From the NCBI RefSeq assembly GCF_014193285.1, contig NZ_JACHZE010000001.1, positions 1 to 64,000 of the forward strand: DNA of 64,000 nt. The letters run 5' to 3'. Both the position numbers and the translations under genes were made by a program. The stretch comes from Atlantibacter sp. RC6. GTDB lineage: Bacteria; Pseudomonadota; Gammaproteobacteria; Enterobacterales; Enterobacteriaceae. The notes beneath the pieces were generated by a model. The model did not search any database. It was not told where the DNA came from and worked only from the letters and a program-made list of their open reading frames with translations. Below, piece after piece: positions 49,401 to 58,888 of the stretch (its first letter is position 1; every line of letters begins with the position of its first letter).

Positions 49401-50182
49401 TGCCGAAAGAAGACGAGAAGATCCGCTTTCGCGATATCGTGGCCCAGCCGCGCAAAATCATCTCCAGCCCCACCTGGTCCGGGCTGGAGGATGAACATGT
49501 CTCGTATAACGCCGGGTATACCAACGTTCACGAGCTGATCCCCTGGCGCACCCTGTCGGGCCGCCAGCAACTGTATCAGGATCATCAGTGGATGCGCGCC
49601 TTCGGCGAAAGCCTGGTGACCTATCGTCCACCGGTGGATACCCGCAGCGTCAGTTCTCTGCGCGATATTCCCTCTAATGGCTTCCCGGAAAAGGCGCTCA
49701 ATTTCCTGACGCCGCACCAGAAATGGGGCATCCACTCCACCTACAGCGAAAACCTGCTGATGCTCACCCTGTCGCGCGGCGGGCCGATAGTCTGGATCAG
49801 CGAAAGCGACGCCCGTGAACTCGGCATTGCCGATAACGACTGGATCGAAGCCTTTAACGCCAACGGCGCGCTCACCGCCCGGGCGGTGGTCAGCCAGCGC
49901 GTCCCACCGGGCATGACCATGATGTATCACGCCCAGGAGCGCCTGATGAATATTCCCGGTTCGGAGGTCACCGGGATGCGCGGCGGCATTCACAACTCGG
50001 TGACCCGCGTCTGCCCCAAACCGACCCATATGATCGGCGGTTACGCCCAGCTGGCCTACAGCTTCAACTACTACGGCACCGTGGGCTCGAACCGTGATGA
50101 ATTCATCCTGATCCGCAAGATGCGCAATATCGACTGGCTGGATGACGAAGGCAATAACCAGGTACAGGAGGCGGCAAAATGA
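46442..50182 (+). CDS. narZ: NarZ, nitrate reductase Z catalytic subunit
   Basis: The 1246-residue molybdenum subunit of the second respiratory nitrate reductase, identical in length to E. coli NarZ. The FS0 iron-sulfur ligands are visible as His plus CTGSC (H-GVNCTGSCSWK, about residues 50-60) and a further Cys in GCPRGASYSW. It binds Mo-bis-MGD and faces the cytoplasm, with no Tat signal beyond the usual vestige. It overlaps narY by 4 bp (ATGA). Confidence 0.97.
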   Translation: MSKLLDRFRYFKLKGDTFADDHGQVMHTNRDWEDSYRQRWQYDKVVRSTHGVNCTGSCSWKIYVKNGLVTWETQQTDYPRTRPDLPNHEPRGCPRGASYSWYLYSANRLKYPLVRKRLIELWREALTHNSDPVEAWASIMADPEKTHSYKKVRGRGGFIRSNWQELNQLIAAANVWTIKTYGPDRVAGFSPIPAMSMVSYAAGTRYLSLLGGTCLSFYDWYCDLPPASPMTWGEQTDVPESADWYNSSYIIAWGSNVPQTRSPDAHFFTEVRYKGTKTIAITPDYSEVAKLCDQWLAPKQGTDSALAMAMGHVILRQFHLDNPGDYFINYCRRYTDMPMLVLLEPRPEGYFAPGRMLRASDLLDGLGEANNPQWKTVAYNRAGDLVVPNGSIGFRWGEQGKWNLESLAAGVETELELSLLGRHDAIDEVAFPYFGGQENPHFRYVKHDPIMLHKLPVKTLTLADGSAGRVVSVYDLILANYGLDRGLDDEHCASDFNEIKPYTPAWAEQICGVPRQHIEQIAHEFADTALKTHGRSMIILGAGVNHWYHMDMNYRGMINILVFCGCVGQTGGGWAHYVGQEKLRPQTGWLPLAFALDWNRPPRQMNSTSFFYNHASQWRYEKLTAQELLSPLADPAKFTGHLIDFNVRAERMGWLPSAPQLGVNPLHLAARAKDVGMSPIDYTVQSLKSGDLRFACEQPDNGQNHPRNMFIWRSNLLGSSGKGHEYMLRYLLGTESGIQGEDLGSTDEVKPEEVEWQGGAIEGKLDLLVTLDFRMSSTCLFSDIVLPTATWYEKDDMNTSDMHPFIHPLSAAVDPAWESKSDWEIYKGIAKAFSAVCVGHLGKEIDVVLQPLQHDSPAELAQPFDILDWRKGECDLIPGKTAPNIVVLERDYPATWERFTSLGPLMDKLGNGGKGISWNTESEVELLGKLNYRKADGPAAGRPKIDSAIDASEVILALAPETNGQVAVKAWEALSKITGREHHHLALPKEDEKIRFRDIVAQPRKIISSPTWSGLEDEHVSYNAGYTNVHELIPWRTLSGRQQLYQDHQWMRAFGESLVTYRPPVDTRSVSSLRDIPSNGFPEKALNFLTPHQKWGIHSTYSENLLMLTLSRGGPIVWISESDARELGIADNDWIEAFNANGALTARAVVSQRVPPGMTMMYHAQERLMNIPGSEVTGMRGGIHNSVTRVCPKPTHMIGGYAQLAYSFNYYGTVGSNRDEFILIRKMRNIDWLDDEGNNQVQEAAK

Positions 50183-51723
50183 GAATACGTTCGCAAGTCG
50201 GTATGGTGATGAACCTGGATAAATGCATCGGCTGCCACACCTGTTCGGTGACCTGTAAAAACGTCTGGACCGGGCGCGAAGGCATGGAATACGCCTGGTT
50301 TAATAACGTCGAAACCAAACCGGGTATCGGGTATCCGAAAAACTGGGAAGATCAGGACCGCTGGGAAGGCGGCTGGATCCGCAAAATCAGCGGGCAACTG
50401 GTGCCGCGCCTCGGCGGCAAACTGGGGGTGATGTCGAAAATCTTCGCCAACCCGGTACTGCCGTCGATTGATGAGTATTACGAACCGTTCAGCTTCGATT
50501 ATCAGCATCTGCATAACGCGCCAGAGGGCAAACACGTCCCCACCGCCCGCCCGCGTTCGCTGCTCACCGGCAAACGCATGGAAAAAATTGAATGGGGGCC
50601 GAACTGGGAGGAGCTGCTGGGCGGCGAATTCAGCAAGCGCCAGGCGGACAAGAATTTCGAAGCCATGCAGACCGAGATGTACGGCCAGTTCGAAAACACC
50701 TTTATGATGTACCTGCCGCGCCTGTGCGAGCACTGCCTCAATCCAAGCTGCGTGGCGACCTGCCCGAGCGGCGCGATCTATAAGCGCGAGGAAGACGGCA
50801 TCGTGCTGATCGACCAGGATAAATGCCGCGGCTGGCGCTTGTGCATCAGCGGCTGCCCGTACAAGAAAATCTACTTTAACTGGAAGAGCGGTAAGTCGGA
50901 AAAATGCATTCTCTGTTATCCGCGCATTGAATCCGGCCAGCCCACGGTGTGCTCGGAAACCTGCGTCGGGCGTATTCGCTATCTCGGCGTGGTGCTGTAC
51001 GACGCAGACCGCATTCTGGAGGCCGCCAGCACCGAACATACCACCGATTTGTACCAACGCCAGTGCGAGGTATTCCTCAATCCCAACGATCCGAATGTGA
51101 TCGAAGAAGCACTGAAACAGGGCATTCCGGCTAATGTGATCGACGCGGCGCAGAAATCCCCGGTGTATAAGCTGGCGATGGACTGGAAGCTGGCGCTGCC
51201 GCTGCACCCGGAATACCGCACCCTGCCGATGGTCTGGTACGTGCCGCCCCTGTCGCCGATCCAGTCGGTGGCGGATGCCGGTGGCCTGCCGCGCACTGAT
51301 TCGGTATTACCGGCAGTAGAAAGCCTGCGTATCCCGGTGCAATACCTGGCGAATATGCTGAGCGCCGGCGACCCGGCCCCGGTACTGCGCGCCCTGAAGC
51401 GCATGATGGCGATGCGCCACTATATGCGTTCGCAAACCGTGGAAGGCGTGACCGATACCCGCGCCATTGACGAAGTGGGCCTCAGCGAAGCTCAGGTGCA
51501 GGAGATGTATCGCTATCTGGCCATCGCCAACTACGAAGACCGCTTTGTGATCCCCACCAGCCACCGGGAAATGGCCCGCGACGCGTTCCCGGAACGCAAC
51601 GGCTGCGGCTTCACCTTTGGCGACGGCTGCCGGGGTTCAGACAGCAAGTTTAACCTGTTCAACAGCAGCCGTATCGACGCCATCAACATCACCGAAGTGC
51701 GCGATAAAGCGGAGGGCGAATAA
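50179..51723 (+). CDS. narY: NarY, nitrate reductase Z iron-sulfur subunit
   Basis: A 514-residue electron-transfer subunit with four cysteine clusters: CIGCHTCSVTC near residue 16, CEHCLNPSCVATC, CRGWRLCISGC (where Trp replaces a cysteine, marking the [3Fe-4S] centre as in NarH/NarY), and CILCYPRIE with the later CSETC. It passes electrons from NarV haem to NarZ. Length equals E. coli NarY. The stop codon overlaps the narW start by one base. Confidence 0.97.
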   Translation: MRIRSQVGMVMNLDKCIGCHTCSVTCKNVWTGREGMEYAWFNNVETKPGIGYPKNWEDQDRWEGGWIRKISGQLVPRLGGKLGVMSKIFANPVLPSIDEYYEPFSFDYQHLHNAPEGKHVPTARPRSLLTGKRMEKIEWGPNWEELLGGEFSKRQADKNFEAMQTEMYGQFENTFMMYLPRLCEHCLNPSCVATCPSGAIYKREEDGIVLIDQDKCRGWRLCISGCPYKKIYFNWKSGKSEKCILCYPRIESGQPTVCSETCVGRIRYLGVVLYDADRILEAASTEHTTDLYQRQCEVFLNPNDPNVIEEALKQGIPANVIDAAQKSPVYKLAMDWKLALPLHPEYRTLPMVWYVPPLSPIQSVADAGGLPRTDSVLPAVESLRIPVQYLANMLSAGDPAPVLRALKRMMAMRHYMRSQTVEGVTDTRAIDEVGLSEAQVQEMYRYLAIANYEDRFVIPTSHREMARDAFPERNGCGFTFGDGCRGSDSKFNLFNSSRIDAINITEVRDKAEGE

Positions 51724-52418
51724 TGCAACGCTTAAAAATTATCGCCCTGCTGATGGAATACCCCAATGAAGAATTGTGGGAAGCGGCAGACGAACTGCGC
51801 GCCGCCGTGGCGCAGGAGGCGCCGCGCTTGACCCCGTTTGCTGAACAGTTTTTTGCCGCCCCGCTGATCGACAAGCAGGCGGAATGGTGCGAACTGTTCG
51901 ACCGGGGCCGCGCCACCTCTTTGCTGCTGTTTGAACATGTGCACGCCGAGTCGCGGGATCGCGGCCAGGCGATGGTGGACCTGATGGCGCAGTATGAAAA
52001 GGCCGGTTTGCAGTTAGACAGCCGCGAACTGCCGGACTGGCTGCCGCTGTATCTGGAATATCTCAGCATCCAGCCCGAGCAGGACGCATGTCAGGGGCTG
52101 AACGACGTGGCGCCGATCCTGGCGCTTCTGGGCGGGCGGCTCAAGCAGCGCCAGTCGCCGTACAGCCAGTTGTTCGATGCGCTGCTGGCGATTGCCGGTA
52201 GCCAGTACCGCAGTGATAGTGTGGTAAGCCAGGTCACCCAGGAAGCCCGGGACGATACGCCTCAGGCGCTGGACGCCATCTGGGAAGAGGAGCAGGTGAA
52301 ATTTATCGACGACCAGGGTTGTAGCACCGATGCGTCACCGCTACAGCAACATCAACGGCGATTTAGTGACAACGTCACGCCTCAGTATCTGGATATCAGT
52401 GCCGGAGGTCCCAAATGA
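51723..52418 (+). CDS. narW: NarW, nitrate reductase assembly chaperone
   Basis: A 231-residue NarJ-family chaperone needed to insert the molybdenum cofactor and join NarZY to the membrane subunit; it is not part of the final enzyme. Family features are [13 protein letters not shown] at the start and [13 protein letters not shown] in the middle. Coupled to narV by a 4-bp overlap. Confidence 0.94.
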   Translation: MQRLKIIALLMEYPNEELWEAADELRAAVAQEAPRLTPFAEQFFAAPLIDKQAEWCELFDRGRATSLLLFEHVHAESRDRGQAMVDLMAQYEKAGLQLDSRELPDWLPLYLEYLSIQPEQDACQGLNDVAPILALLGGRLKQRQSPYSQLFDALLAIAGSQYRSDSVVSQVTQEARDDTPQALDAIWEEEQVKFIDDQGCSTDASPLQQHQRRFSDNVTPQYLDISAGGPK

Positions 52419-53095
52419 TCAACTATCTGAACTTTTTCTTTTATGACATCTATCCATACCTGTGCGGAACGGTGTTTATCCTCGGCAGCTGGTTACGCTA
52501 TGACTACGGGCAGTACACCTGGCGCGCGGGCTCCAGCCAGATGCTGGATAAAAAAGGCATGACGCTGGCGTCCAACCTGTTTCATATCGGGATTATCGGC
52601 GTACTGTTTGGCCATTTCTTCGGGATGCTGACACCGCACTGGATGTATGCGTGGTTTTTACCGATGGCGACCAAGCAACTGATGGCGATGTGGCTCGGCG
52701 GGATTTGCGGGGTGCTGACGCTGGTGGGCGGGTTAATGCTGCTGTACCGGCGGATTTTCAACCCGCGGGTGCGGGCCAGCTCCAGCACGGCGGATATCCT
52801 GATCCTCGCGCTGCTGATGGTTCAGTGCGCGCTGGGTCTGCTGACCATTCCGTTTTCCGCGCAGTTTATGGATGGCAGCGAAATGCTGAAGCTGGTGGAC
52901 TGGGCGCAGGCGGTGGTGACCTTCCAGGGCGGCGCGGCGACCTATCTTGACGGCGTGGCGTTTGTCTACCGGGTGCATCTGGTGCTGGGTATGACCCTGT
53001 TCCTGCTGTTCCCGTTCACCCGGCTGGTGCATATGTGGAGTGCGCCGGTGGAGTACTTCACCCGGCGCTACCAGATTGTTAAATCCCGGCGCTAA
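52415..53095 (+). CDS. narV: NarV, nitrate reductase Z cytochrome b subunit
   Basis: A 226-residue membrane anchor with five transmembrane segments that oxidises quinol and holds two b haems. Histidines in [18 protein letters not shown] (segment 2) and in the C-terminal [12 protein letters not shown] and [12 protein letters not shown] are the haem ligand candidates. Last gene of the nar operon; it ends 7 bp from the convergent smrA with no terminator between them. Confidence 0.96.
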   Translation: MINYLNFFFYDIYPYLCGTVFILGSWLRYDYGQYTWRAGSSQMLDKKGMTLASNLFHIGIIGVLFGHFFGMLTPHWMYAWFLPMATKQLMAMWLGGICGVLTLVGGLMLLYRRIFNPRVRASSSTADILILALLMVQCALGLLTIPFSAQFMDGSEMLKLVDWAQAVVTFQGGAATYLDGVAFVYRVHLVLGMTLFLLFPFTRLVHMWSAPVEYFTRRYQIVKSRR

Positions 53096-53102
53096 CTACC
53101 AT

Positions 53103-53666
53103 TTAGCGGCTGCGTTTGGCGTGACGTTCCCAGTTTTCCAGCCGCTGGGCATCCGATTTTTTCAGTGCCACGTAACAAGCTCCGCTGCCGCCATGATGGG
53201 GCAGCGCGGTGCAAAAGGCCTGCACCTCTTCAAACTCCGCTAACCAGCGCGCCAGATAGCTGCGCACAATGTTGGTGTGGGATTTGTCTTCCCGTCCTTT
53301 GCCGTGAACGATCAGCAAATTGCGTAGCCCCTGCTGTTGTGCCTGATGGATAAAGGCAAACAGCTTTTGTCGGCACTGTTCAACCGGCATCCGCAACAAA
53401 TTCAGGTTCGCCTGCTGGGGGTATTTGCCCTGGCGCAGCTTATCCAGCACGCCCTGCTGCACCCCTTCACGCTTGAATTCCAGCGGCTGATTGAGCGGCA
53501 CAATATCCAGATAACCGGTGGTTAAAAAATTGTCGAGTTGCAGCACGTCTACCGACGCGACGGCGCGAGCAGGCTTCGGTTTTTGCCAGGTGGTGCATGA
53601 GGCGTTTTTCAGCGGTTTAACATCATCCATGGCCTCAAGAAAAAGTGATTTATCGTCAGGTTTCAT
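53103..53666 (-). CDS. smrA: SmrA, Smr-domain DNA endonuclease
   Basis: A 187-residue protein, the same length as E. coli SmrA (YdaL). The C-terminal Smr domain shows LLIVHGKGREDKSHTNIVRSYLARWL and HHGGSGACYVALKK, with the catalytic-type HGKG and the GSGA loop. The E. coli protein nicks DNA in vitro; its cellular role is unclear. The ATG at 53666, after CGGAG, replaces a longer reading by ten codons. Confidence 0.93.
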   Translation of the reverse strand: MKPDDKSLFLEAMDDVKPLKNASCTTWQKPKPARAVASVDVLQLDNFLTTGYLDIVPLNQPLEFKREGVQQGVLDKLRQGKYPQQANLNLLRMPVEQCRQKLFAFIHQAQQQGLRNLLIVHGKGREDKSHTNIVRSYLARWLAEFEEVQAFCTALPHHGGSGACYVALKKSDAQRLENWERHAKRSR

Positions 53667-53877
53667 ATGCGGGGCTCCGGATGTCTTGCAGGTCAAACAC
53701 TATAGCCGCCCTTGCCCCGAGCCTCAAGATAGCCATTCAGGTGTTCCAAACGGGCGGATATATTATTTTAGGAGTTTATTGATATTTCCTTAAATATATC
53801 TTCCCGGCGCTAAAAATATTTTTTATCGGCGAATAATTCAGCAATATTTATCTATCGAATCGTTTCGCTGTTATTTT

Positions 53878-53893
53878 TGTGAATTTAATCACT
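53878..53893 (+). promoter_or_regulatory. CRP-type site upstream of mcaS
   Basis: TGTGAATTTAATCACT matches TGTGA-N6-TCACA at nine of ten arm positions. It lies about 52-54 bp upstream of the predicted McaS start. McaS of E. coli is known to be activated by CRP. Confidence 0.65.
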
Positions 53894-53938
53894 CAAATTA
53901 ATTATTCATTTTAATTTTTCGTTGCTATACCTTAGTCA

Positions 53939-54031
53939 ACCTGGCACACAGGAAATAGTACAGGAAATAAGCCCCGGACGCACTGCTGTGTACTATGGAG
54001 CCTGTTTGATGTCGACAGGCTCATTTTTTTT
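53939..54031 (+). ncRNA. mcaS: McaS (IsrA) small regulatory RNA
   Basis: A roughly 93-nt RNA next to smrA, its known location in E. coli. The 3' part is highly conserved: GCACTGCTGTG, then the terminator hairpin GAGCCTGT/ACAGGCTC enclosing GATGTCG, then eight U residues. A -10-like element (TATACC, 53926-53931) precedes the 5' end, which is my estimate. In E. coli McaS base-pairs with csgD and flhD mRNAs, and binds CsrA through GGA motifs; GGA occurs here in CAGGAAAT-type loops, the hallmark of that activity. The 5' half is more divergent. Confidence 0.82.
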
Positions 54032-54161
54032 GATTTCCATTCATATTATCTGGAAATAAATAAACCCGCTATTTATTGCGCCCTTAGGGGTATATCGAAT
54101 ATATCTGGAACGTGCTATGTTGATGTACCCATTCTTTCCAGATAGCTGACGAGAATTCACC

Positions 54162-54677
54162 ATGCTAACCCTTCTTGAAGATAAAATAGCCACCCCGCTG
54201 GGGCCGCTGTGGATATTGTGCGATGAGCAATTTCAGCTGCGCGCCGTGGAATGGGAAGAACACAGCGGCAGAATGGTTGAACTGCTCAATATTCATTATC
54301 GCCCCAGCGGCTATAACCGCGTCGCCAGTCACAACCCCGGCGGCCTGAGCGCGAAATTACAGGATTATTTTGACGGCGATCTGGCAGTTATCGACACGCT
54401 GCCCACCGCCACGGCCGGGACGCCGTTCCAGCGCGAAGTCTGGAAAGCACTACGCGCTATCCCGTGCGGGCAGATCCTCTCCTACGGCCAACTGGCTGCG
54501 CAGTTGGGCCGCAGCGGCGCGGCTCGGGCAGTGGGCGCGGCCAACGGCGCTAATCCCGTGAGCATTGTTGTGCCCTGTCATCGGGTGATTGGCAGCGGCG
54601 GCGCATTAACTGGCTATGCGGGGGGCGTTACCCGTAAAGAGTGGCTGTTACGCCACGAGGGTTATTTTTTAATTTAA
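54162..54677 (+). CDS. ogt: Ogt, O6-alkylguanine-DNA alkyltransferase
   Basis: A 171-residue DNA repair protein, same length as E. coli Ogt, that transfers alkyl groups from O6-alkylguanine to its own cysteine. The active-site motif VVPCHRVIG (Cys near residue 139) and the helix-turn-helix [21 protein letters not shown] are intact. It lies directly upstream of fnr, as in E. coli, but with its own unit. Confidence 0.96.
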   Translation: MLTLLEDKIATPLGPLWILCDEQFQLRAVEWEEHSGRMVELLNIHYRPSGYNRVASHNPGGLSAKLQDYFDGDLAVIDTLPTATAGTPFQREVWKALRAIPCGQILSYGQLAAQLGRSGAARAVGAANGANPVSIVVPCHRVIGSGGALTGYAGGVTRKEWLLRHEGYFLI

Positions 54678-54810
54678 TTGAACTTAATTTTCGGAAGTTT
54701 TAATATCCCTATCAATCAAGGGGATAGCAAAAAAGTGCTACTTTTTTCATGTGTTTGTGATCGGTTTGCTGTTCCGGTCGATTTACCTGCTCAATAAAAA
54801 GATGTTAAAA

Positions 54811-54824
54811 TTGACCAATATCAA
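54811..54824 (+). promoter_or_regulatory. FNR site in the fnr promoter
   Basis: TTGACCAATATCAA fits TTGAT-N4-ATCAA with one mismatch and sits just downstream of a -10-like element (TTAAAA), 20 bp before the fnr start. The same arrangement gives anaerobic autorepression of fnr in E. coli. Confidence 0.75.
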
Positions 54825-54844
54825 TGTAAGGCTTGAGCAGACCT

Positions 54845-55597
54845 ATGATCCCGGAAAAGCGAATTATTCGACGCATTCAGTCTGGCGGTTGTGCTATCCA
54901 TTGTCAGGATTGCAGCATCAGCCAACTGTGCATCCCCTTCACCCTCAACGAACACGAGCTCGACCAGCTTGATAACATCATCGAGCGCAAAAAACCGATT
55001 CAGAAAGGGCAAACGCTGTTTAAGGCGGGTGATGAGTTGAAGTCGCTGTATGCCATTCGTTCCGGTACCATCAAGAGCTACACCATCACCGAGCAGGGCG
55101 ACGAGCAAATTACCGGTTTTCACCTGGCGGGCGATTTAGTGGGCTTTGATGCCATTGGCTCTGGTCATCATCCGAGCTTTGCCCAGGCGCTGGAAACATC
55201 CATGGTCTGCGAAATTCCGTTCGAAACGCTGGACGACTTGTCCGGTAAAATGCCGAACCTGCGCCAGCAGATGATGCGTCTGATGAGCGGCGAGATCAAA
55301 GGCGACCAGGATATGATCCTGCTGCTGTCCAAGAAAAATGCCGAAGAGCGCCTGGCCGCGTTTATCTATAACCTGTCGCGCCGTTTTGCCCAACGTGGTT
55401 TCTCCCCGCGTGAGTTCCGTCTCACCATGACCCGTGGCGATATCGGCAACTACCTCGGCCTGACCGTTGAAACCATCAGCCGCCTGCTGGGACGTTTCCA
55501 GAAAAGCGGTATGCTGGCGGTAAAAGGCAAATATATCACCATCGAAAACAGCGACACGCTGGCGCAACTGGCAGGCCATTCGCGCAACGTCGCGTAA
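54845..55597 (+). CDS. fnr: FNR, oxygen-sensing global regulator
   Basis: A 250-residue CRP/FNR-family regulator nearly identical to E. coli FNR. All four [4Fe-4S] ligands are present: C20, C23 and C29 in the N terminus, and the internal Cys near 122 in SMVCEIPFE. The DNA-recognition helix contains [11 protein letters not shown]. The ATG at 54845 gives the exact E. coli length; a TTG four codons upstream is not used. It should control nitrate respiration and other anaerobic genes outside and perhaps inside this window. Confidence 0.98.
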   Translation: MIPEKRIIRRIQSGGCAIHCQDCSISQLCIPFTLNEHELDQLDNIIERKKPIQKGQTLFKAGDELKSLYAIRSGTIKSYTITEQGDEQITGFHLAGDLVGFDAIGSGHHPSFAQALETSMVCEIPFETLDDLSGKMPNLRQQMMRLMSGEIKGDQDMILLLSKKNAEERLAAFIYNLSRRFAQRGFSPREFRLTMTRGDIGNYLGLTVETISRLLGRFQKSGMLAVKGKYITIENSDTLAQLAGHSRNVA

Positions 55598-55734
55598 CCG
55601 CGCTTTTTTAAACGCCGTATCGTTAAATTTTTTTAATTTATTGATCCGGCGTTTGCTTCTCCCCTGTTTCATTCAATCTCTATGGGTTAATCTTACTTTA
55701 CAGACTGTGGTTTGCAGTTGTAAGGAGACCCTGT

Positions 55735-56685
55735 ATGGCAAATTATCAAAACATGCTGGTGGTGATTGACCCAGGCCAGGACGATCAGCCCGCGCTGCGG
55801 CGTGCGGTGTATTTGCATCAACGCATTGGCGGCAAGATCAAAGCCTTTTTGCCGATTTATGATTTCTCGTATGAGATGACCACCCTGCTGTCCCCCGATG
55901 AGCGCACCGCGATGCGCCAGGGCGTGATTAGCCAACGAACCGCATGGATACGCGAGCAAGCGCAGCACTATATCGAATCCGGCATTCCTGTTGAAATCAA
56001 AGTGGTCTGGCATAACCGCCCCTTTGAAGCCATCATCCAGGAAGTGAAAAGCGCTAAGCACGATCTGGTGCTGAAAATGACCCACCAGCACGACAAACTT
56101 GAATCCGTTATTTTTACCCCCACCGACTGGCACCTGCTGCGTAAATGCCCGTGCCCGGTGTGGATGGTTAAAGACCAGCCGTGGCCGGAAGGCGGTAAAG
56201 CGCTGGTGGCGGTAAACCTGGCCAGTGAAGAGATTTACCACACCGCGCTGAACGATAAACTGGTGCGCGAGACGCTGCATCTGGCCGAGCAGGTCAACCA
56301 TACCGAAGTCCACCTGGTGGGCGCATTCCCCGCCACGCCAATTAATATCGCCATCGAACTGCCCGATTTTGATCCCAGCGTGTATAACGACGCGATCCGC
56401 GGCCAGCATTTAATTGCCATGAAGGCGCTGCGCCAGAAATATTCGATTGGCGAGAACATGACCCACGTCGAAAAAGGCCTGCCGGAAGAGGTCATCCCCG
56501 ATCTGGCCGAGCATTTGCAGGCCGGGATTGTGGTGCTGGGCACCGTAGGGCGCACCGGGTTGTCCGCCGCGTTTTTAGGCAATACGGCGGAACAGGTTAT
56601 TGACCATCTGCGCTGCGATTTGCTGGCGATTAAACCGGACGACTATCAGACGCCGGTTGAACTGGATGACGACGAAGACGATTAG
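55735..56685 (+). CDS. uspE: UspE, tandem universal stress protein
   Basis: A 316-residue cytoplasmic protein of two Usp domains (about 1-150 and 155-305), the same length as E. coli UspE. The second domain carries [20 protein letters not shown], the ATP-binding-like glycine motif. UspE is induced in stasis and influences motility, adhesion and DNA-damage resistance. The acidic tail ELDDDEDD is conserved. Single gene between fnr and ycjW. Confidence 0.96.
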   Translation: MANYQNMLVVIDPGQDDQPALRRAVYLHQRIGGKIKAFLPIYDFSYEMTTLLSPDERTAMRQGVISQRTAWIREQAQHYIESGIPVEIKVVWHNRPFEAIIQEVKSAKHDLVLKMTHQHDKLESVIFTPTDWHLLRKCPCPVWMVKDQPWPEGGKALVAVNLASEEIYHTALNDKLVRETLHLAEQVNHTEVHLVGAFPATPINIAIELPDFDPSVYNDAIRGQHLIAMKALRQKYSIGENMTHVEKGLPEEVIPDLAEHLQAGIVVLGTVGRTGLSAAFLGNTAEQVIDHLRCDLLAIKPDDYQTPVELDDDEDD

Positions 56686-56702
56686 CCTTAGCCGCTCTAC
56701 CC

Positions 56703-56729
56703 GCACGCCCCTCGGGCGTGCTTTTTTTT
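56703..56729 (+). terminator. Terminator of uspE
   Basis: Stem GCACGCCC/GGGCGTGC with a 3-nt loop (56703-56721), followed by eight T residues. It is a classic Rho-independent terminator 17 bp after the uspE stop. Confidence 0.95.
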
Positions 56730-56817
56730 GCTCATCGAATAGCTGTGGTTAAAATAGACACACCCCGATGCCTGGAGTAATATCGCTATTCTGATTCAAA
56801 ATGGAGTTTGCTGACTG

Positions 56818-57831
56818 ATGTCGCCGACAATTTATGATATCGCGCGGGTTGCAAAAGTTTCAAAATCTACCGTTTCACGAGTTCTGAATAAGCAAACCAA
56901 TATTTCTGATGACGCCCGCGAGCGGGTTTTAAAAGCCATTGAAGAATTAAATTATCAGCCGAATAAACTGGCGCGCGCCCTGACGTCGTCAGGCTTTGAC
57001 GCTATTATGGTAATTTCTACCCGCTCCACCAAAACCACCTCGGGTAATCCCTTTTTTTCCGAAGTTCTGCATGCCATTATCGCGCGCGCTGAGCACGAAG
57101 GTTTTGATGTGATATTACAAACTTCCAAGAACAGCGCAGAAGATTTAGAGAAATGCCTGACCAAAATAAAGCAAAAAATGATTAAAGGCATTATTATGCT
57201 CAGCTCGCCGCTGAATGAGCACGTTTTTGCCGAGCTGGATCAATATAATATTCCGGTGGTGGTTATCGGCAGGCTGAAAGGCCAGTATCAAAATATCTAC
57301 TCAGTGGATACCGATAATTTTCAGGATAGCGTCACGCTGACCCAAACACTCATCGACAAAGGTTTTCAGCGTATCGCCTGCCTTCACGCCCCGCTCGACT
57401 ATCATGTTTCACTCGACAGGCTTGAAGGGTGTAAAACCGCCCTGACCCGCAGCGGATTGAATATTGATGAAACCCTGATGGTTGATGGCGGATACACTCA
57501 TCACAGCGCCCTAGAAGCTGCGGAAAAATTGTTAACCCGCACCCCACTTCCCGAGGCAATTTTCGCCACTGATAGTCTGAAGTTAATGAGTCTGTATCGC
57601 GTGGCGGCGCGTCTGAATATCGCCATTCCGCAACAGTTGGCGGTTATTGGCTATAGCGACGCGATTTTATCTTTTATGCTGACGCCGCCCCCCAGCGGTA
57701 TTGAAGTCCCCATTCAGGCGCTGGGCGAAGCCAGCACTGCGCTGCTGTTTGATCGAATTGCCAATAAACCGACGCCTGGCTCCATCTTACTGGCCACTGA
57801 AAATGTGATTACCGGTTCACTGCCAGGATAA
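56818..57831 (+). CDS. ycjW: YcjW, LacI-family repressor
   Basis: A 337-residue LacI/GalR repressor: N-terminal helix-turn-helix [19 protein letters not shown] (residues 5-23), hinge helix near LARALTSSG, then a periplasmic-binding-like sugar domain. It closely matches E. coli YcjW, including [15 protein letters not shown]. It should control the ycj genes facing it; a palindrome GGGAGCGCTCCC lies upstream of ycjU. It is convergent with ompG. Confidence 0.94.
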   Translation: MSPTIYDIARVAKVSKSTVSRVLNKQTNISDDARERVLKAIEELNYQPNKLARALTSSGFDAIMVISTRSTKTTSGNPFFSEVLHAIIARAEHEGFDVILQTSKNSAEDLEKCLTKIKQKMIKGIIMLSSPLNEHVFAELDQYNIPVVVIGRLKGQYQNIYSVDTDNFQDSVTLTQTLIDKGFQRIACLHAPLDYHVSLDRLEGCKTALTRSGLNIDETLMVDGGYTHHSALEAAEKLLTRTPLPEAIFATDSLKLMSLYRVAARLNIAIPQQLAVIGYSDAILSFMLTPPPSGIEVPIQALGEASTALLFDRIANKPTPGSILLATENVITGSLPG

Positions 57832-57838
57832 GTATTGA

Positions 57839-57860
57839 GCGCAGGTGCGTCGGCCTGCGC
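57839..57860. terminator. Hairpin between ycjW and ompG (convergent)
   Basis: A 7-bp stem, GCGCAGG/CCTGCGC with an 8-nt loop, lies between the convergent ends. No U-run follows on either strand, so only weak bidirectional termination is suggested. Confidence 0.4.
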
Positions 57861-57892
57861 CCGATGGATATAAGAACGTTTTGGAAGGTTCG

Positions 57893-58816
57893 TCAGAAGG
57901 CGTAATTCACGCCAATGCCCGCGTAGTGGAAAATATCATGGGTATCGCCTTCGCGGTGCGTTTGCCATTCATAGGCATACTCCAGCGTCATCGATAATCC
58001 GTTATTAAAATCATGGGCGTACAGCAACCCCAGACGATTGTAATCGTGATCTTCGGGATCCGAACCGTCATCCTGCCAGTCCCAGTTGCTCCAGCGATCG
58101 ATCGTTAAGCGGGTATAAGGCGTAAAGGTGTTGCTTCCCAGGGCGATGGGGAAATAGATACGCGCCTCATTAGTTGAGAATTCGCCCTGCTTATTACTGC
58201 TCACGGTGTTATAGCCGCGCTCAAGATAATAGTGCGCCTGAACCGAGAAGGTCTCATTAAAGTGATAATTCAAACCAGTTTCGGTTTCGACGCGGCTGTC
58301 GGAATAACCGGTCTGGTTGAGATCGTTAACAAACCGATACCAGGCCAGCCAGCCTTCAAAAGCCAGATCCTGATTAATTTTCACATTCCAGTCGGGCTGG
58401 ATTTTCCAGCGCTGAGTATTGGCAGTCCCGGCGGGCGAGCCATCCGCATTTTCAAAATGGTAACCGTAATTGCGTACGCCGCCGGTTAACCCCAGGGAGA
58501 GATCGTCGTTTTCGATTAACTGATAACGCAGGTTAAATTCCGGGCGGTTGAAATAGGTGCCGCGCGACATCGAACTGTAATCAACCGGGCCTTCCTGATA
58601 CATCACCAGGTTAATACTCCACGGCCCGTAAGCGGCATTGAAATAGACGGAGGGTTCATACAGCCCATCCATATCTTCCGCCTGGCCCTCGACGTTTTCA
58701 ATTTCGTACATCGCGCCAATGCTGTATTTCCAGCTTTGTTGCGGTATTTCTTGCGCCTGGGCATACATTGCGCCAGCAACAGGCAACAGTAACAGCGTCC
58801 GAATTATGGCATTCAT
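57893..58816 (-). CDS. ompG: OmpG, monomeric outer-membrane porin
   Basis: A 307-residue porin precursor with a signal peptide cut near residue 21 and a beta-barrel that ends in Phe, as required for outer-membrane assembly. It matches E. coli OmpG (14 strands) through YSIGAMYEIENVEGQAEDMDGL, TGGVRNYGYHFENA, WSNWDWQDDGSDPEDHDYN and HYAGIGVNYAF. OmpG is a wide channel for larger oligosaccharides, in line with the disaccharide genes beside it. It lies 72 bp downstream of ycjV. Confidence 0.95.
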   Translation of the reverse strand: MNAIIRTLLLLPVAGAMYAQAQEIPQQSWKYSIGAMYEIENVEGQAEDMDGLYEPSVYFNAAYGPWSINLVMYQEGPVDYSSMSRGTYFNRPEFNLRYQLIENDDLSLGLTGGVRNYGYHFENADGSPAGTANTQRWKIQPDWNVKINQDLAFEGWLAWYRFVNDLNQTGYSDSRVETETGLNYHFNETFSVQAHYYLERGYNTVSSNKQGEFSTNEARIYFPIALGSNTFTPYTRLTIDRWSNWDWQDDGSDPEDHDYNRLGLLYAHDFNNGLSMTLEYAYEWQTHREGDTHDIFHYAGIGVNYAF

Positions 58817-58888
58817 ATTTTCGTTCCTTCATTTGTAGGTATTGCAGAGGTAATGCAAAGGCAAGACGAACGCCTGCCTTTGCGGTTA

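Noticed and set aside
50071-51207. 378-codon minus-strand ORF over narY
   Set aside because: Antisense to the cysteine-cluster protein NarY; no recognisable domain.
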